Part shown: piece by piece, positions 41,876-51,285 of the stretch
How the letters are laid out: each line of letters starts with the position of its first letter
How positions within the stretch are numbered: position 1 is the first letter of the stretch
DNA from: Stomatobaculum sp. F0698
Lineage (GTDB): Bacteria; Bacillota; Clostridia; Lachnospirales; Lachnospiraceae
Direction: 5' to 3'
Length of the DNA: 64,000 nt
Assembly: GCF_030644385.1 (NCBI RefSeq)
Contig: NZ_CP130060.1
Span: forward strand, 1,612,001-1,676,000
Made by a program: the position numbers and the translations under genes
Notes under the pieces: model-generated
What the model was told of the DNA's origin: nothing
Database searches by the model: none
Seen by the model: the letters and a program-made list of their open reading frames with translations, nothing else

Positions 41876-42117
41876 GGCTCTGTCTTGCGATGGGTCGTGT
41901 TTCCCGTCACCGTATCTTATGCTTCTTCCTTCTCTCCTCAAAGATGCCCGTGATGATGCTGCGAAGCACCTCTCTCCACCTCGGGCAATGCACCCCTTCG
42001 GCTCTGTCTTGCAATGGGTCGTGTTTCTCCTCACTGAATCTTATGCTTCTTCATTCTCTCCTCAAAAATGCCCGTGATGATGCTGCGAAGCGCCTCTCTC
42101 TCCGCCTCGGGCACTTC
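41876..42117. repeat. Imperfect tandem duplication, 124-bp unit
   Basis: GGCTCTGTCTTGC(G/A)ATGGGTCGTGTTT begins at 41876 and again at 42000; ATGCCCGTGATGATGCTGCGAAGC recurs at 41944 and 42068. The period is 124 bp with roughly one mismatch in ten and a 2-bp deletion in the left copy. The right copy encodes the end of the 82-codon frame (SIITGIFEERMKKHKIQ); the left copy encodes the same residues, SIITGIFEERRKKHKIR, without the rest of the gene. Confidence 0.9.
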
Positions 42118-42279
42118 TCCCGGCCGCTTGGCAACGGCGTAGAGCTCCGGATACTCGCTTGCAATCCGCTCTATGGTCTTGGTGGTCGCGTGCTTCCGCA
42201 CAAAAAACGGAATCTTCTTAATCCACGCCTCCGGTACCAACGCCAAAATCTTTGCGGCAGCCCCTTTGTCACCGATCAC
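42031..42279 (-). pseudogene. Remnant of a small helical protein gene, 5' end lost
   Basis: 82 codons from GTG at 42279, with no ribosome site there. The same frame stays open for 22 more codons upstream (residues RREALCFKDFTETEQKQIEAGL) to a TGA but has no start codon, so the true N-terminus has probably been lost. The product is helical and basic (AWIKKIPFFVRKHATTKTIERIASEYPEL, EAEREALRSIITGIFEERMKKHK). No family is recognised. Its 3' end has been tandemly duplicated. A working short protein cannot be ruled out. Confidence 0.5.
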
Positions 42280-42383
42280 TGCGGTCGAAAGCCCAGCTTC
42301 GATCTGCTTCTGCTCTGTCTCGGTAAAGTCCTTAAAGCATAGCGCCTCTCTGCGCTTTTTTCAAGTTTCGCTTCGCCCGCAGT

Positions 42384-43685
42384 TTAAGCAAAACCGATGA
42401 ACCTCTGCTTTGCCGTCATCAAACGCCAGAGGGGCAGGAGGTAGAGATAGCAGGCAAGTAGGACCGCAGTTCCCGGCGCGCCGATGGAGGCCAGCGGCCC
42501 CGCCGCCGCGACAGACCAGGGAATCAGCGCCGCAACGATGACCGCGCTGTCCTCAAGCCCGAGCGCAAGTCTCGAGCTTTCCGGTTCTACCTCCTCGCAG
42601 AGCTGCTTCGTCAACATAACTGTGAGGGTCTGGTTGCAGGCCAGCATCGCAGAGAGCGCCGACGTCCCGAGTATAGCCGCATAGGGGCTTGTTCTTCTCG
42701 CGAAGCGCTCCACCAAAGCCTTGACCCCGACCAGTAAGTCTGTCTTCTGAAAGAGCTCCGCGTACGAGGCCGAGAGACTCACAATGCCCGTGATTTTGAC
42801 AAAGGCCGCAATGCCGCCGCCGTTCAGCATGGCTGCTGCTTCGGGATCCGATGCGCGATAGCCGAAGAGAGAAATTCGCAGTAAGTCCGCGGGCGCGAAC
42901 TTTTGCAGAAAGACAGCCAGCGGGACGGCGGTCAAGATACTCGCCGCCATGGCGGTCTTTGCGTCCACCCGCCGCAGGGAAAGCAACATAATCACAACAA
43001 CCGGAAGTATCGCGAGCCAATGGAGACGCAGTTCCCGGGCAAAGAGCGCCCGCAGGTTGAGAAGCTCTCCGCTCGGCACCGCGTGGAGCCCGAGTCCTGC
43101 ATAAACCGCACAGGCGAGCAAAAAAGGAACCAAGGCGGTTCGCAGCATGTTTTTAATGTTGTCAAAGATATTCGTGTGGGTCAGTTCCGCAACCAAGAGC
43201 GCACTGGTCGCAACCGGGGAACAGCGGTCTCCGAAATAGGCACCGGACAATACCGCCGCGCCGGTCAACTGCATGCTGATGCCCGCGGTCCTGCCCATCG
43301 CGGCGCAGATAACGCCCATGGTCGCCGAAGTCGCAAAGGCAGAGCCCGTTAGCACTGAGACCGCGCAGTTCAGAAGAAAGGTCATCAGTAAAAAGACCGA
43401 GGGGCGAATGAACCCCGCCGCATAGCAGACCACCACCGGGAGCGTTCCCGCCGCCCGCCAGAGCGCGGTCATCGTACCAATCAGAACGAAAGTGATCAGA
43501 ATGCCGCGTATCTTCCAAACGCCCCGAAGCGCCATGCGTAAAATCTCTGTCCATGAAAACCCGCTGCGGCGCGCGTAAACCGAAAACAGCAGCAGGCCGA
43601 AACTCAGTGCATACAGAACGGATAGCTTGCAGAACAGGCATAACAGCAAGCCCGCCGCAAACAGTCCCAGTGTCAACCAGGCCAT
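42384..43685 (-). CDS. NhaC-family Na+/H+ (or exchange) antiporter
   Basis: 433 residues, about ten to eleven membrane segments. NhaC-like features: LLLFSVYARRSGFSWTEIL, IRGILITFVLIGTMTALWRAAGTLP, the helix-break TGSAFATSATMGVICAAMGR, SGAYFGDRCSPVATSALLVA and a second GTSALSAMLACNQTLTVMLT. The DRCSP motif is typical of NhaC/MleN-type exchangers, some of which swap malate for lactate, so a link to the malolactic locus 10 kb away is possible. The start at 43685 follows GGAGGAAAGG. Confidence 0.87.
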   Translation of the reverse strand: MAWLTLGLFAAGLLLCLFCKLSVLYALSFGLLLFSVYARRSGFSWTEILRMALRGVWKIRGILITFVLIGTMTALWRAAGTLPVVVCYAAGFIRPSVFLLMTFLLNCAVSVLTGSAFATSATMGVICAAMGRTAGISMQLTGAAVLSGAYFGDRCSPVATSALLVAELTHTNIFDNIKNMLRTALVPFLLACAVYAGLGLHAVPSGELLNLRALFARELRLHWLAILPVVVIMLLSLRRVDAKTAMAASILTAVPLAVFLQKFAPADLLRISLFGYRASDPEAAAMLNGGGIAAFVKITGIVSLSASYAELFQKTDLLVGVKALVERFARRTSPYAAILGTSALSAMLACNQTLTVMLTKQLCEEVEPESSRLALGLEDSAVIVAALIPWSVAAAGPLASIGAPGTAVLLACYLYLLPLWRLMTAKQRFIGFA

Positions 43686-43776
43686 ATACCTTTCCTCCCC
43701 AATGCCTGTGTCGTCTCGCAAAGAGGCTGTCGGTGCACCTCGAAACCCGGCGCAGACCGGCAGTCCGTTTTTGTTT

Positions 43777-43820
43777 TCAAAAAAGGCTGCCGTCTATACA
43801 ATTCTGCATAGACGGCAGCC
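43777..43820 (-). terminator. Terminator of the opp operon
   Basis: Stem GGCTGCCGTCTAT/ATAGACGGCAGCC (43785-43797, 43808-43820) followed by CTTTTTTG on the minus strand. Confidence 0.88.
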
Positions 43821-43861
43821 GAATGTTTCCCTGCTAAGCCTCAACCCTGCATAGAAGCTTA

Positions 43862-44884
43862 TTACTTGTCATCATAGAGGTGGCAGCAGACATAGTGCCC
43901 GTTGCCCATATCCTTCCGCTCCGGCGCCTGGGTCTTACACTTCTCCATGCACTGCGCGCAGCGGGTGTGGAATTTGCATCCTGCCGGGGGATTTGCCGGC
44001 GAGGGAATGCTGCCCTCCAGGATGATACGTTTCATCTTGGCATCCGGATCCGGGATCGGAATCGCGGAGAACAAGGCCTTTGTGTAGGGGTGAAGCGGGT
44101 TCGCAAACAGCTCTTCCGTCGTGCCGAACTCAACAATATTTCCCAGGTACATGACACCCACCGTGTCCGAGATGTGCTCGACCACCGAGAGGTCGTGGGA
44201 GATGAAGAGATAGCTCAACTTGTACTTCTCCTGCAAATCCTCGAGGAGGTTGATAATCTGCGCCTGCACCGACACGTCGAGTGCCGAGACAGGCTCGTCG
44301 CAAACCACAAACTCCGGATTCAATGCAAGCGCTCTTGCGATACAAATTCTCTGACGCTGACCGCCCGAGAACTCGTGCGGGTAGCGGTCTTTGTGGAAGG
44401 GCTGCAAACCGCAGTTGTCCATGACCTGATCGATGTAGTCATGGTACTCGCCCCGCGGCACCAGATTGTGCTCACGGACCGCCTCACCGATGATTTCGCC
44501 GACCGGCAGTCGCGGGGAGAGGGAGGAGAACGGATCCTGGAAGATGATCTGCATCTTCACGCGCAGGTCGTTCAGTTCGTTCTTCGGAATATCGTAGACC
44601 TCTTTTCCGTTGAACAGTACCTCTCCCGCAGTCTTTCCGCCGTTTAAGCGGAGTATGGTTCTGCCGGCTGTGGTCTTTCCGCAACCGGACTCTCCCACCA
44701 GTCCCATGGTGGTTCCGCGTTTGATATGAAAGGAGATGCCGTCCAGTGCCTTTACCTGGCCCACCACGCTGTTAAAAAATCCGCCCTTAATCGGGAAGTA
44801 TTTCTTCAGGCCGTTGACTTCCAGGATATTCTCTTCGTTGTGCACGATGGGCGTTAATCCCTTCGTTTCGATATTATCCATCAT
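43862..44884 (-). CDS. oppF: Oligopeptide ABC transporter ATP-binding protein OppF
   Basis: 340 residues: Walker A GESGCGKTTAGRTIL, Q-loop FQDPFSSLSPR, signature SGGQRQRICIARAL, Walker B FVVCDEPVSALD, H-loop ISHDLSV, then the OppF C-terminal extension with the HPYTKAL motif and a Cys cluster (CKFHTRCAQCMEKC) like the iron-sulfur site seen in Dpp/Opp ATPases. It powers peptide import with OppD. Last gene of the opp operon. Confidence 0.96.
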   Translation of the reverse strand: MMDNIETKGLTPIVHNEENILEVNGLKKYFPIKGGFFNSVVGQVKALDGISFHIKRGTTMGLVGESGCGKTTAGRTILRLNGGKTAGEVLFNGKEVYDIPKNELNDLRVKMQIIFQDPFSSLSPRLPVGEIIGEAVREHNLVPRGEYHDYIDQVMDNCGLQPFHKDRYPHEFSGGQRQRICIARALALNPEFVVCDEPVSALDVSVQAQIINLLEDLQEKYKLSYLFISHDLSVVEHISDTVGVMYLGNIVEFGTTEELFANPLHPYTKALFSAIPIPDPDAKMKRIILEGSIPSPANPPAGCKFHTRCAQCMEKCKTQAPERKDMGNGHYVCCHLYDDK

Positions 44885-44935
44885 TGCCTCATTTCCTTCG
44901 CAAGCCTACTTAGTCTCAGAAATTCCTACGCACAC

Positions 44936-46090
44936 TCAGTTCTGCTTCGCGCCTCGATGCGCCTCGTCATAGAGATAGCAGCTGACGCGATGCGTCTCGG
45001 AAAGCCATACCTCGCCGGGATATGCGCCGTCGCAACATCCCTCGCACTTGTCGCAGCGATCGCGGAAATAGCAATAGTTGGGCATGTTGATCGGGTTCGG
45101 CACCTTGCCGGGGATGGAGTAGAGCTTGTCCTGGTGTTTACCGACCACCGGCTTCGAAGCCATGAGGCCTATGGTATAGGGATGCGCTGGGCTCGCAAAA
45201 ATCTCCTTCGCCGTTCCCGCTTCCACCACGCGGCCGGAGTACATGACCACGACATAGTCCGCCATCTCCGCAATGACACCGAGGTCATGGGTAATCAGCA
45301 TGATGGACGAATTGATCTTGTCCTTCAGGCCGCGGAGCAAGTCCAAAATCTGGGCCTGAATCGTCACGTCCAGTGCGGTGGTCGGCTCATCGGCAATGAT
45401 GAGCTTCGGCGAACAAGCCAGTGCCATTGCGATCATGACACGCTGCCGCATACCGCCGGAGAGCTCGTGCGGGTACATGTTATAAATGCCCTCGCTGTTT
45501 GCGATACCGACCATCTTGAGGAGCTCAATGGTGCGACCTTTGACCGCTTCCTTGGTCGGGTACTCGCTCTTCTTGTGGAGCGTGGTCACCTCGTCCATCT
45601 GGTCTCCGATGCGGAAGACCGGATTTAAGGAGGTCATGGGCTCCTGGAAAATCATGGACATAAAGTTGCCGCGGAGATGCTGCATGACATGCTCCGGGGT
45701 CTTTGTGATCTCATAGACCTTGTCTCCGGTGTTCAGACGGATGGAGCCCTCCACCACCTGACCCTGGGGACGCTGCAACAGCTGCATGAGCGAAAGGCTG
45801 GTCACGGACTTGCCGCAACCCGACTCACCCACGACGCCTACCGTCTTGCCGAGCGGTACTTCAAAGCTCACGGAGTCAACGCTCTTAACGGTTCCCGCAT
45901 CCGTGAAGAAGAAGGTGTGGAGATTTTCGAACTCCACGGCATTTGCCGGGTTCTTCATCTCGGTCATGTACTCGCTCTCGGGTACATTGCGGCGGGTTCT
46001 CGCCTTCTCGAGCTTTGCTGTAATCTTTCTGTTTTCCTTCGATATCCGCCGCGATTCCCGCGCGGACAGATAGCCATCATCTCTTGCCAT
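44936..46090 (-). CDS. oppD: Oligopeptide ABC transporter ATP-binding protein OppD
   Basis: 384 residues. Walker [17 protein letters not shown]-loop [13 protein letters not shown], signature [15 protein letters not shown], Walker [14 protein letters not shown]-loop [17 protein letters not shown] and the C-terminal Cys cluster [15 protein letters not shown]. An unusual N-terminal extension of about 45 charged residues ([23 protein letters not shown]) precedes the ABC domain. Start ATG at 46090 with AAAGGAAAT upstream. Confidence 0.96.
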   Translation of the reverse strand: MARDDGYLSARESRRISKENRKITAKLEKARTRRNVPESEYMTEMKNPANAVEFENLHTFFFTDAGTVKSVDSVSFEVPLGKTVGVVGESGCGKSVTSLSLMQLLQRPQGQVVEGSIRLNTGDKVYEITKTPEHVMQHLRGNFMSMIFQEPMTSLNPVFRIGDQMDEVTTLHKKSEYPTKEAVKGRTIELLKMVGIANSEGIYNMYPHELSGGMRQRVMIAMALACSPKLIIADEPTTALDVTIQAQILDLLRGLKDKINSSIMLITHDLGVIAEMADYVVVMYSGRVVEAGTAKEIFASPAHPYTIGLMASKPVVGKHQDKLYSIPGKVPNPINMPNYCYFRDRCDKCEGCCDGAYPGEVWLSETHRVSCYLYDEAHRGAKQN

Positions 46091-46111
46091 CTTATTTCCT
46101 TTCGTTCGCGA

Positions 46112-47671
46112 TCAGCGCTTCATCTTCGGGTCAAAGGCATCTCTCAGGCCGTCTCCCACCAGGTTAAAGGCGAGAACGGTGAGGAGCAGGCAGAAGCCCG
46201 CCGGGATCCAAATGAACAGATAGTTGCTGAGCACATAGGTGTTGTTGACATCGTTGATGATATTTCCCCAAGATGCGAACGGGAACTTAACGCCCAGTCC
46301 CAGGAAGGACAGGGTTGCCTCGGTCAAAATGACGCCGCCAAGGCTCATGGTGCAGGTGACGATGAGCTGCGGAATGACGTTCGGAAGCAGGTGACGGAAA
46401 ATGCGGTTGATGGGCTTAATGCCGGTTGCCTCAGCCGCTGTCATGAACTCCTGCTCGCGGAGGGTTAGAATCTGTCCGCGAACCAGTCTGGTGATGGAAG
46501 GCCAGCCGAAGAAGCCCAGAATCAGCATGAGATAGACCATTCGAATCTTCGGGTCGATGCGCAGTGCGTCCATCGCAGCACCGATGATGATGTAAATCGG
46601 AATGCTCGGGATGCAGTAGAAAATATCCACGATACGCATGATGAGCATATCAACCCAGCCGCCGAAGTAGCCGGAGACACCGCCCATAATCATGCCGATG
46701 ACCGTCTCGATGATCACGACGATGAAGCCGATGTAGAGCGAAACGCGGCCGCCGTACATGAGTCGGGTCAGCATATCCATGCCGTTCTTATCGGTTCCGA
46801 GCGGATGTGCCTTAGAGGGCGAAGAGTAGGTGTCATAGACGCGCTGTTCTTTGACCTGCATGATGTTGTATGCCTTCGAGGGCGCATCGTATTCGAGCGT
46901 GTAGCTCGCCTCTGTGCCGTCCGCATCCTTGAAGTTGAATTCCTTCTTGCCCGCTTCGATGGTTTCAATCAGCTCTTCCTTAAACTGCTTGGAGAAGCTG
47001 ACATCGCTCATAATCGCGTTGATGATGTAGCGGCTCGCGTAAGCATAGTCCTTGCCGTCCTTCGTAACCGTACCTTCCGCATCGACCTCGTAGGTATCGT
47101 TGCCGAAGGTGAAGGAAGTCTCCTCATTGGTAACAGCCTTCAGGATGGCAAGCTGCTCCGCAAAGGGAAGGCTCTCGGCGCCGTTTGCGGAACTCACGGT
47201 GGTGAGGGAGGCAAAGGCAATGGGCTCAGCCTCGCCCGCCTTCGAAATGATATAGAAATCCTTGCCCGCCACTTCGTAGCTGTACTGCACACCGCCTGCG
47301 GCAAAGCTCGTCTCACCCTTGCCCTTTGCGAGCACGAACTGCGCCTGCGCGAGCGAGGGGAAAGCATTCTTCTCAACCTGCTGGTAGCGAAGTTCCGTAT
47401 TCACCTTAACGCCGGCGTACTTCTGGACCTGACTGTCCGTGCGATAAAAGAGCTGCGACTCGCCGTAGGGCGAAATGGCACCGCCGACAAAGGAGAAAAG
47501 GAACATTCCGATCAGGATGATCATACCGATGACGGCAATGCGATTCCGGAAGAAACGCTTGGTAACCATGGCACCGGGCGACAGGGTCTTCACGCGGCGA
47601 TCATCATTCAGGGAGTAGGTCGTTTTCTGCTGATCCTGATTTTGGTCCAGCTTCTTCTCGTTTTCAGACAT
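46112..47671 (-). CDS. oppC: Oligopeptide ABC transporter permease OppC with large extracytoplasmic insertion
   Basis: 519 residues against about 300 for a usual OppC. The first membrane segment (about 45-68) is followed by an insertion of roughly 210 residues outside the membrane with repeated motifs about FTFGNDTYEVDAEGT, SYTLEYDAP and FAAGGVQYSYEVAGK, before the normal core (HPLGTDKNGMDMLTRLMYGG...ABC EAA loop EAATGIKPINRIFRHLLPN). The start at 47671 follows AGAGGAGG. The insertion could touch OppA or the cell wall. Confidence 0.95.
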   Translation of the reverse strand: MSENEKKLDQNQDQQKTTYSLNDDRRVKTLSPGAMVTKRFFRNRIAVIGMIILIGMFLFSFVGGAISPYGESQLFYRTDSQVQKYAGVKVNTELRYQQVEKNAFPSLAQAQFVLAKGKGETSFAAGGVQYSYEVAGKDFYIISKAGEAEPIAFASLTTVSSANGAESLPFAEQLAILKAVTNEETSFTFGNDTYEVDAEGTVTKDGKDYAYASRYIINAIMSDVSFSKQFKEELIETIEAGKKEFNFKDADGTEASYTLEYDAPSKAYNIMQVKEQRVYDTYSSPSKAHPLGTDKNGMDMLTRLMYGGRVSLYIGFIVVIIETVIGMIMGGVSGYFGGWVDMLIMRIVDIFYCIPSIPIYIIIGAAMDALRIDPKIRMVYLMLILGFFGWPSITRLVRGQILTLREQEFMTAAEATGIKPINRIFRHLLPNVIPQLIVTCTMSLGGVILTEATLSFLGLGVKFPFASWGNIINDVNNTYVLSNYLFIWIPAGFCLLLTVLAFNLVGDGLRDAFDPKMKR

Positions 47672-47687
47672 ACCGGATCCTCCTCTC

Positions 47688-48674
47688 TTACGCGATGCGC
47701 ACGCGCGGGTCAACCACAGCGTACAGGATATCTGTCAACAGGTTACCGATCAGTGTCAAAATTGCGATGAATACCAGGTAGAACATCGAGAACGGAATGT
47801 CGCCCGATACCATGGCCTGGTAGGAGGTGTAGCCGATACCCGGAATCGAGAACAGCTGCTCCGTAATCATGGCGCCCGAAAACAGCGCCGGCAGAGACGA
47901 ACCCCAGATGGTCACGAGCGTAATCAGAGTGTTCCGGAACGCGTGGTGGAACACGACGCGACGCTCGGAGAGGCCCTTCGCTCTTGCGGTGCGGATGTAG
48001 TCGGAATTCAGGACCTCCAGCATGTTGGTGCGGATAAAACGCATGTAAGCACCGACGCTCGCAATGGTCAGGGTCATAATGGGCAGCACCAAGTGCATGG
48101 CGATATCCCATCTCTGCCCTGCCGGCGAGAGGAAGTCATGGTTTCTGCTGACCAAACCGTTTAAGTCAAACCACTTCAGATTGACCGCAAAAATCAGCTT
48201 TAACAGCGAAGCCAAAAAGAAAGTGGGAAGCGAAATACCCGCCAGTGCAACGACGGAAATCACGTTGTCGGCCATGGAATACTGCTTCGTCGCTGCGATG
48301 ATGCCGAGCGGAATCGAGATTACCACTTCGAGTATCATGACAATGAGACTGATCCAGAACGAAATGCTGACAACCTGGACAAACTTCTGCGTGACCGGAA
48401 TCGTGTACTTCCAGCTGTCGCCGAAATCCAAGCGGACCGCCTTCGAAAGCCAGGCAACAAAGCCCGGGATAATGCCCTTGTCCATACCGTAGGTTGCAGA
48501 AAGTTGCTGCATCCACTCTTCAAAAGTTCTGGATCCGGGCTGCTGCGATTTCTGTCTTGCAATCTGCTCAAGGTAGGAAGTCGGAAGCGACCGCATCAAC
48601 ACATAGAGCAGAAAAGCGACGATGCCCAAAATCACCACAGACCACAGAAGTCGCTTGATAATATATTTTTTCAT
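47688..48674 (-). CDS. oppB: Oligopeptide ABC transporter permease OppB
   Basis: 328 residues with six membrane segments: MKKYIIKRLLWSVVILGIVAFLLYVL, a periplasmic loop with TYGMDKGIIPGFVAWLSKA, and the EAA motif region TARAKGLSERRVVFHHAFRN that contacts OppD/OppF. It stands 17 bases before oppC. Between oppA and oppB there is a GC-rich hairpin that may reduce downstream expression. Confidence 0.96.
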   Translation of the reverse strand: MKKYIIKRLLWSVVILGIVAFLLYVLMRSLPTSYLEQIARQKSQQPGSRTFEEWMQQLSATYGMDKGIIPGFVAWLSKAVRLDFGDSWKYTIPVTQKFVQVVSISFWISLIVMILEVVISIPLGIIAATKQYSMADNVISVVALAGISLPTFFLASLLKLIFAVNLKWFDLNGLVSRNHDFLSPAGQRWDIAMHLVLPIMTLTIASVGAYMRFIRTNMLEVLNSDYIRTARAKGLSERRVVFHHAFRNTLITLVTIWGSSLPALFSGAMITEQLFSIPGIGYTSYQAMVSGDIPFSMFYLVFIAILTLIGNLLTDILYAVVDPRVRIA

Positions 48675-48741
48675 AAAAAACCCGCTCTTCTCTAGTGGGC
48701 AGACTGCCGCAAGCCGCGACAGCTGCTATATATCGGGAAAA

Positions 48742-48772
48742 CCGCATCCCTCGGGTTACCCGGGGGATGCGG
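48742..48772 (-). terminator. oppA-oppB intercistronic hairpin (partial terminator)
   Basis: Stem CCGCATCCC.CGGG/CCCG.GGGATGCGG followed by TTTTCCCG on the minus strand. The T-tract is short, so it probably lets some transcription pass, giving more binding protein than transporter. Confidence 0.6.
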
Positions 48773-48812
48773 CCATGTCCCGAAAACTACATTTACGGAT
48801 TTCCGTAAGATT

Positions 48813-51122
48813 TTACTGCTTCAGCTGCATGTTCTCGATCTCGCCGTACCACTTGTAGTAGGTGGAGATATCCGGCGTAATCGTATCAATGTTAATCCGC
48901 TCAGCCGAGAAGGTCGTGACATCCTGTCTCTGATAAATCGGAACCTCGCAGGACCAGTCGACAATCTTGTCAAGGCAAGCCTTGTAGAGTGTCTTTCTGT
49001 ACTCCTGGTCGGTGGACTCTCTTGCGGTCATGATCATGCTGTCAAGATCTGCGTCCTCGATCTGATAGCGATCATTGGAGCCGCCGGGCTGCTTGCCGCC
49101 GTTTGCGACGTCGGAGTAGTAAATCTGGTACATATCCGGATCCGGCGTGGACTGCCATGCAGCGCACCAAATCTCGGCCTGACCTGCCTCAAGCTTGTTC
49201 CACATATCCGCGACATTGGTGAGGTCGTTGATCGTGAGTTTCATACCGATATCCGCAAGTGCCTTCTGGGACTCGGTCATAAGCATGAAGGACGGGTGAT
49301 CGCCGGTGCCGCCGCCCGGGACCATAACGACATACTCCATCTTCGCACCTTCCGGAGCGGAGACAATCTTGCCGTTCTCAACCTTGTAGCCTGCCGCCTC
49401 GAAGAAGCCGAGCGCTGCCTTCTTAGCCGCCGCGTACTTCTCTTCGTCCGTCATGCCGGAGGTGTAAATCGGATCGCCGTTTACGTCTCTCGAGAATGCA
49501 ATCTCATAGCCTTCGTCGGTCGGCTGCGGCGCTGCCCAAGAGGTGTTGGAAATCGGATAGTTGATGACACTTGCTCTGTCGCCGTAGTAGGTGCTGACAG
49601 CAAGATCGCGGTACACCGAGAAGATGGTCGCGAATGCACGGCGCAGGTTCTTCGAAGCGTCGCTGCCCGGCTCTTTGTTGACCGACACGTTGTGGGAGTT
49701 GATGCCGACATAGCCGTAGCCCGCTGCATCGACCGCAACCGTGTAAATCTTATCGCCGGAAACTTCGCCGTTGCTGTTTGCCTTCTTAATCGCATCCGCA
49801 ATCTCGTTCGTGTAGGACGGGTTCGCAACGTCTGCCGTGCCCGCGATGATCGAGTTGATATAGTCGGACTGGTTGATGTAAGCCATGCGAAGGTTCTTGA
49901 TCTTCGGCTCGCCGAGGAAGTAGTTCGGGTTTGCCTTCAGCGTGACAACACCGTTCTCATACTTCTCAAACATGTACGGGCCTGCGCCGACCGGCTTCGT
50001 GGTCTTTGCGCGAACCAGACTGAGGTCGCCCTTCGGGAAACCGAACTTGTTGTTTGCGTAGTCGTACTGCGCCTTATCACCGTAGTAGTGAAGCGGGCAA
50101 ACCGTAACTGCGAGCTGATAAATCATCTGCGCATCGACCTTGGTTGCAACCACGCGGAGCGTGTTGTCGCCGGTCTTCTGGATACCCGTGATGTTCGGCG
50201 CGGAAGTTCCGGTCTCGACACCGACCGCGAACTCGTTGTAATCGTCCATGAGCTCAAAGAACTGGGTTCCCGCGCTCTCCTTGGAGGACATATCCTTCAC
50301 GCTACCGTCGTAGTGTGCAAGCATCGCGTTGAAGAAATCCATTGCGGTCGCATCCGCCTTGAGATCCGGATAGCCGTAATTTGCCGCGACAGCCGCAATC
50401 GAGTCGCCCTCCTTGTTGGAGCCGTTTGCAATGTTGGAGTCCACGATTTCCTTCACAAATGCCTCTGCGGCCTTGTTGTAGGAAGCCCAGAACTTCTTCT
50501 GCTGATCCTCGGTCCACTTGGAGAAGTCGGTGTTGTTCTCGCCTGCCTTTACCATCAGGTTAAAGAGGGTGTCCACACCGCTTCTGTAAGCCTCCATTCC
50601 CTCGATCGGAAGTGCGAAGAAGGTAGAAGCACCGTCGTAGGTCGGATCCGAGAGGACATACATGGAGAAGATGACATCATCAACCGTGAGCGGCTCGCCG
50701 TCCTCAAACTTAAGGCCGTCCTTCAGGGTGAAATCGTAGTAGACCGTGCCGTCGCTGTTTTCCGTGACAACGAGATCGGAGATACCCTTATAGGTATACT
50801 GCTTTCCGTTGTACTCGCGGGTCTCTCCCTCAATGCCCTTTAAGACCATTGCACCGTTTCTATCCTGCGTCAGGAGGGCTGCCGAGCACTGTGAAACCAC
50901 GTCAGTATCCGGAACAACTTCCGAGAAGAATGCCGAGAACTTCGTGGTGAACTCACCGCCCGCATAGACGAGGCTTCCGGTCGCATCCCCTGCGCCCGCC
51001 TCACCTGATGTCTTGGTTCCGTCCGAAGCACCGGTGTCCTTCTTCGAAGAACAGCTTGCCAGAAGCGAAACTGCCATGGTCGCTGCCAAAAGGGAGGCAA
51101 CGATCCGTCTTGTCTTTTTCAT
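48813..51122 (-). CDS. oppA: Oligopeptide ABC transporter substrate-binding lipoprotein OppA
   Basis: 769 residues, much longer than a usual OppA (about 540). Lipoprotein signal with lipobox LLASC, an SBP family 5 fold (EDGEPLTVDDVIFSMYVL, GAGPYMFEKYENGVVTLKANPNYF, RRAFATIFSVYRDLAVSTYYGD, YKVENGKIVSAPEGAKMEY, PDPDMYQIYYSDVAN) and a middle insertion (about 150-290, from TLFNLMVKAGENNTDFSKWTEDQQKKFW on). The start at 51122 follows GGAGGAAAAG. First gene of oppABCDF, with its own promoter and hairpins in the leader. Confidence 0.95.
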   Translation of the reverse strand: MKKTRRIVASLLAATMAVSLLASCSSKKDTGASDGTKTSGEAGAGDATGSLVYAGGEFTTKFSAFFSEVVPDTDVVSQCSAALLTQDRNGAMVLKGIEGETREYNGKQYTYKGISDLVVTENSDGTVYYDFTLKDGLKFEDGEPLTVDDVIFSMYVLSDPTYDGASTFFALPIEGMEAYRSGVDTLFNLMVKAGENNTDFSKWTEDQQKKFWASYNKAAEAFVKEIVDSNIANGSNKEGDSIAAVAANYGYPDLKADATAMDFFNAMLAHYDGSVKDMSSKESAGTQFFELMDDYNEFAVGVETGTSAPNITGIQKTGDNTLRVVATKVDAQMIYQLAVTVCPLHYYGDKAQYDYANNKFGFPKGDLSLVRAKTTKPVGAGPYMFEKYENGVVTLKANPNYFLGEPKIKNLRMAYINQSDYINSIIAGTADVANPSYTNEIADAIKKANSNGEVSGDKIYTVAVDAAGYGYVGINSHNVSVNKEPGSDASKNLRRAFATIFSVYRDLAVSTYYGDRASVINYPISNTSWAAPQPTDEGYEIAFSRDVNGDPIYTSGMTDEEKYAAAKKAALGFFEAAGYKVENGKIVSAPEGAKMEYVVMVPGGGTGDHPSFMLMTESQKALADIGMKLTINDLTNVADMWNKLEAGQAEIWCAAWQSTPDPDMYQIYYSDVANGGKQPGGSNDRYQIEDADLDSMIMTARESTDQEYRKTLYKACLDKIVDWSCEVPIYQRQDVTTFSAERINIDTITPDISTYYKWYGEIENMQLKQ

Positions 51123-51145
51123 ACCCTTTTCCTCCTTCGTTTGTT

Positions 51146-51214
51146 TGGGCTGCCGCACACCCATGTGCGCGGCTCCTTTGCAACGGGATGTCCCTGCCCT
51201 CTACAGGGCCGTCC
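51146..51214 (-). other. Two hairpins in the oppA leader
   Basis: GCCGCGCAC-ATGG-GTGTGCGGC close to the start codon and a longer GC-rich fold around GGCCCTGTAGAGGGC further upstream, both on the minus-strand transcript, ahead of the ribosome site. No T-tract, so translation or stability control is more likely than termination. Confidence 0.4.
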
Positions 51215-51256
51215 CGCGTGTTACCAAGATTTAGTAAAAATCCAATAACATGAATT

Positions 51257-51285
51257 ATTATACGCGATTCCATTCAGGTCGACAA
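51257..51285 (-). promoter_or_regulatory. Promoter of oppABCDF
   Basis: TTGTCG (51285-51280), 17-bp spacer, TATAAT (51262-51257). The -35 box lies inside the last codons of the upstream membrane protein gene. Confidence 0.65.
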
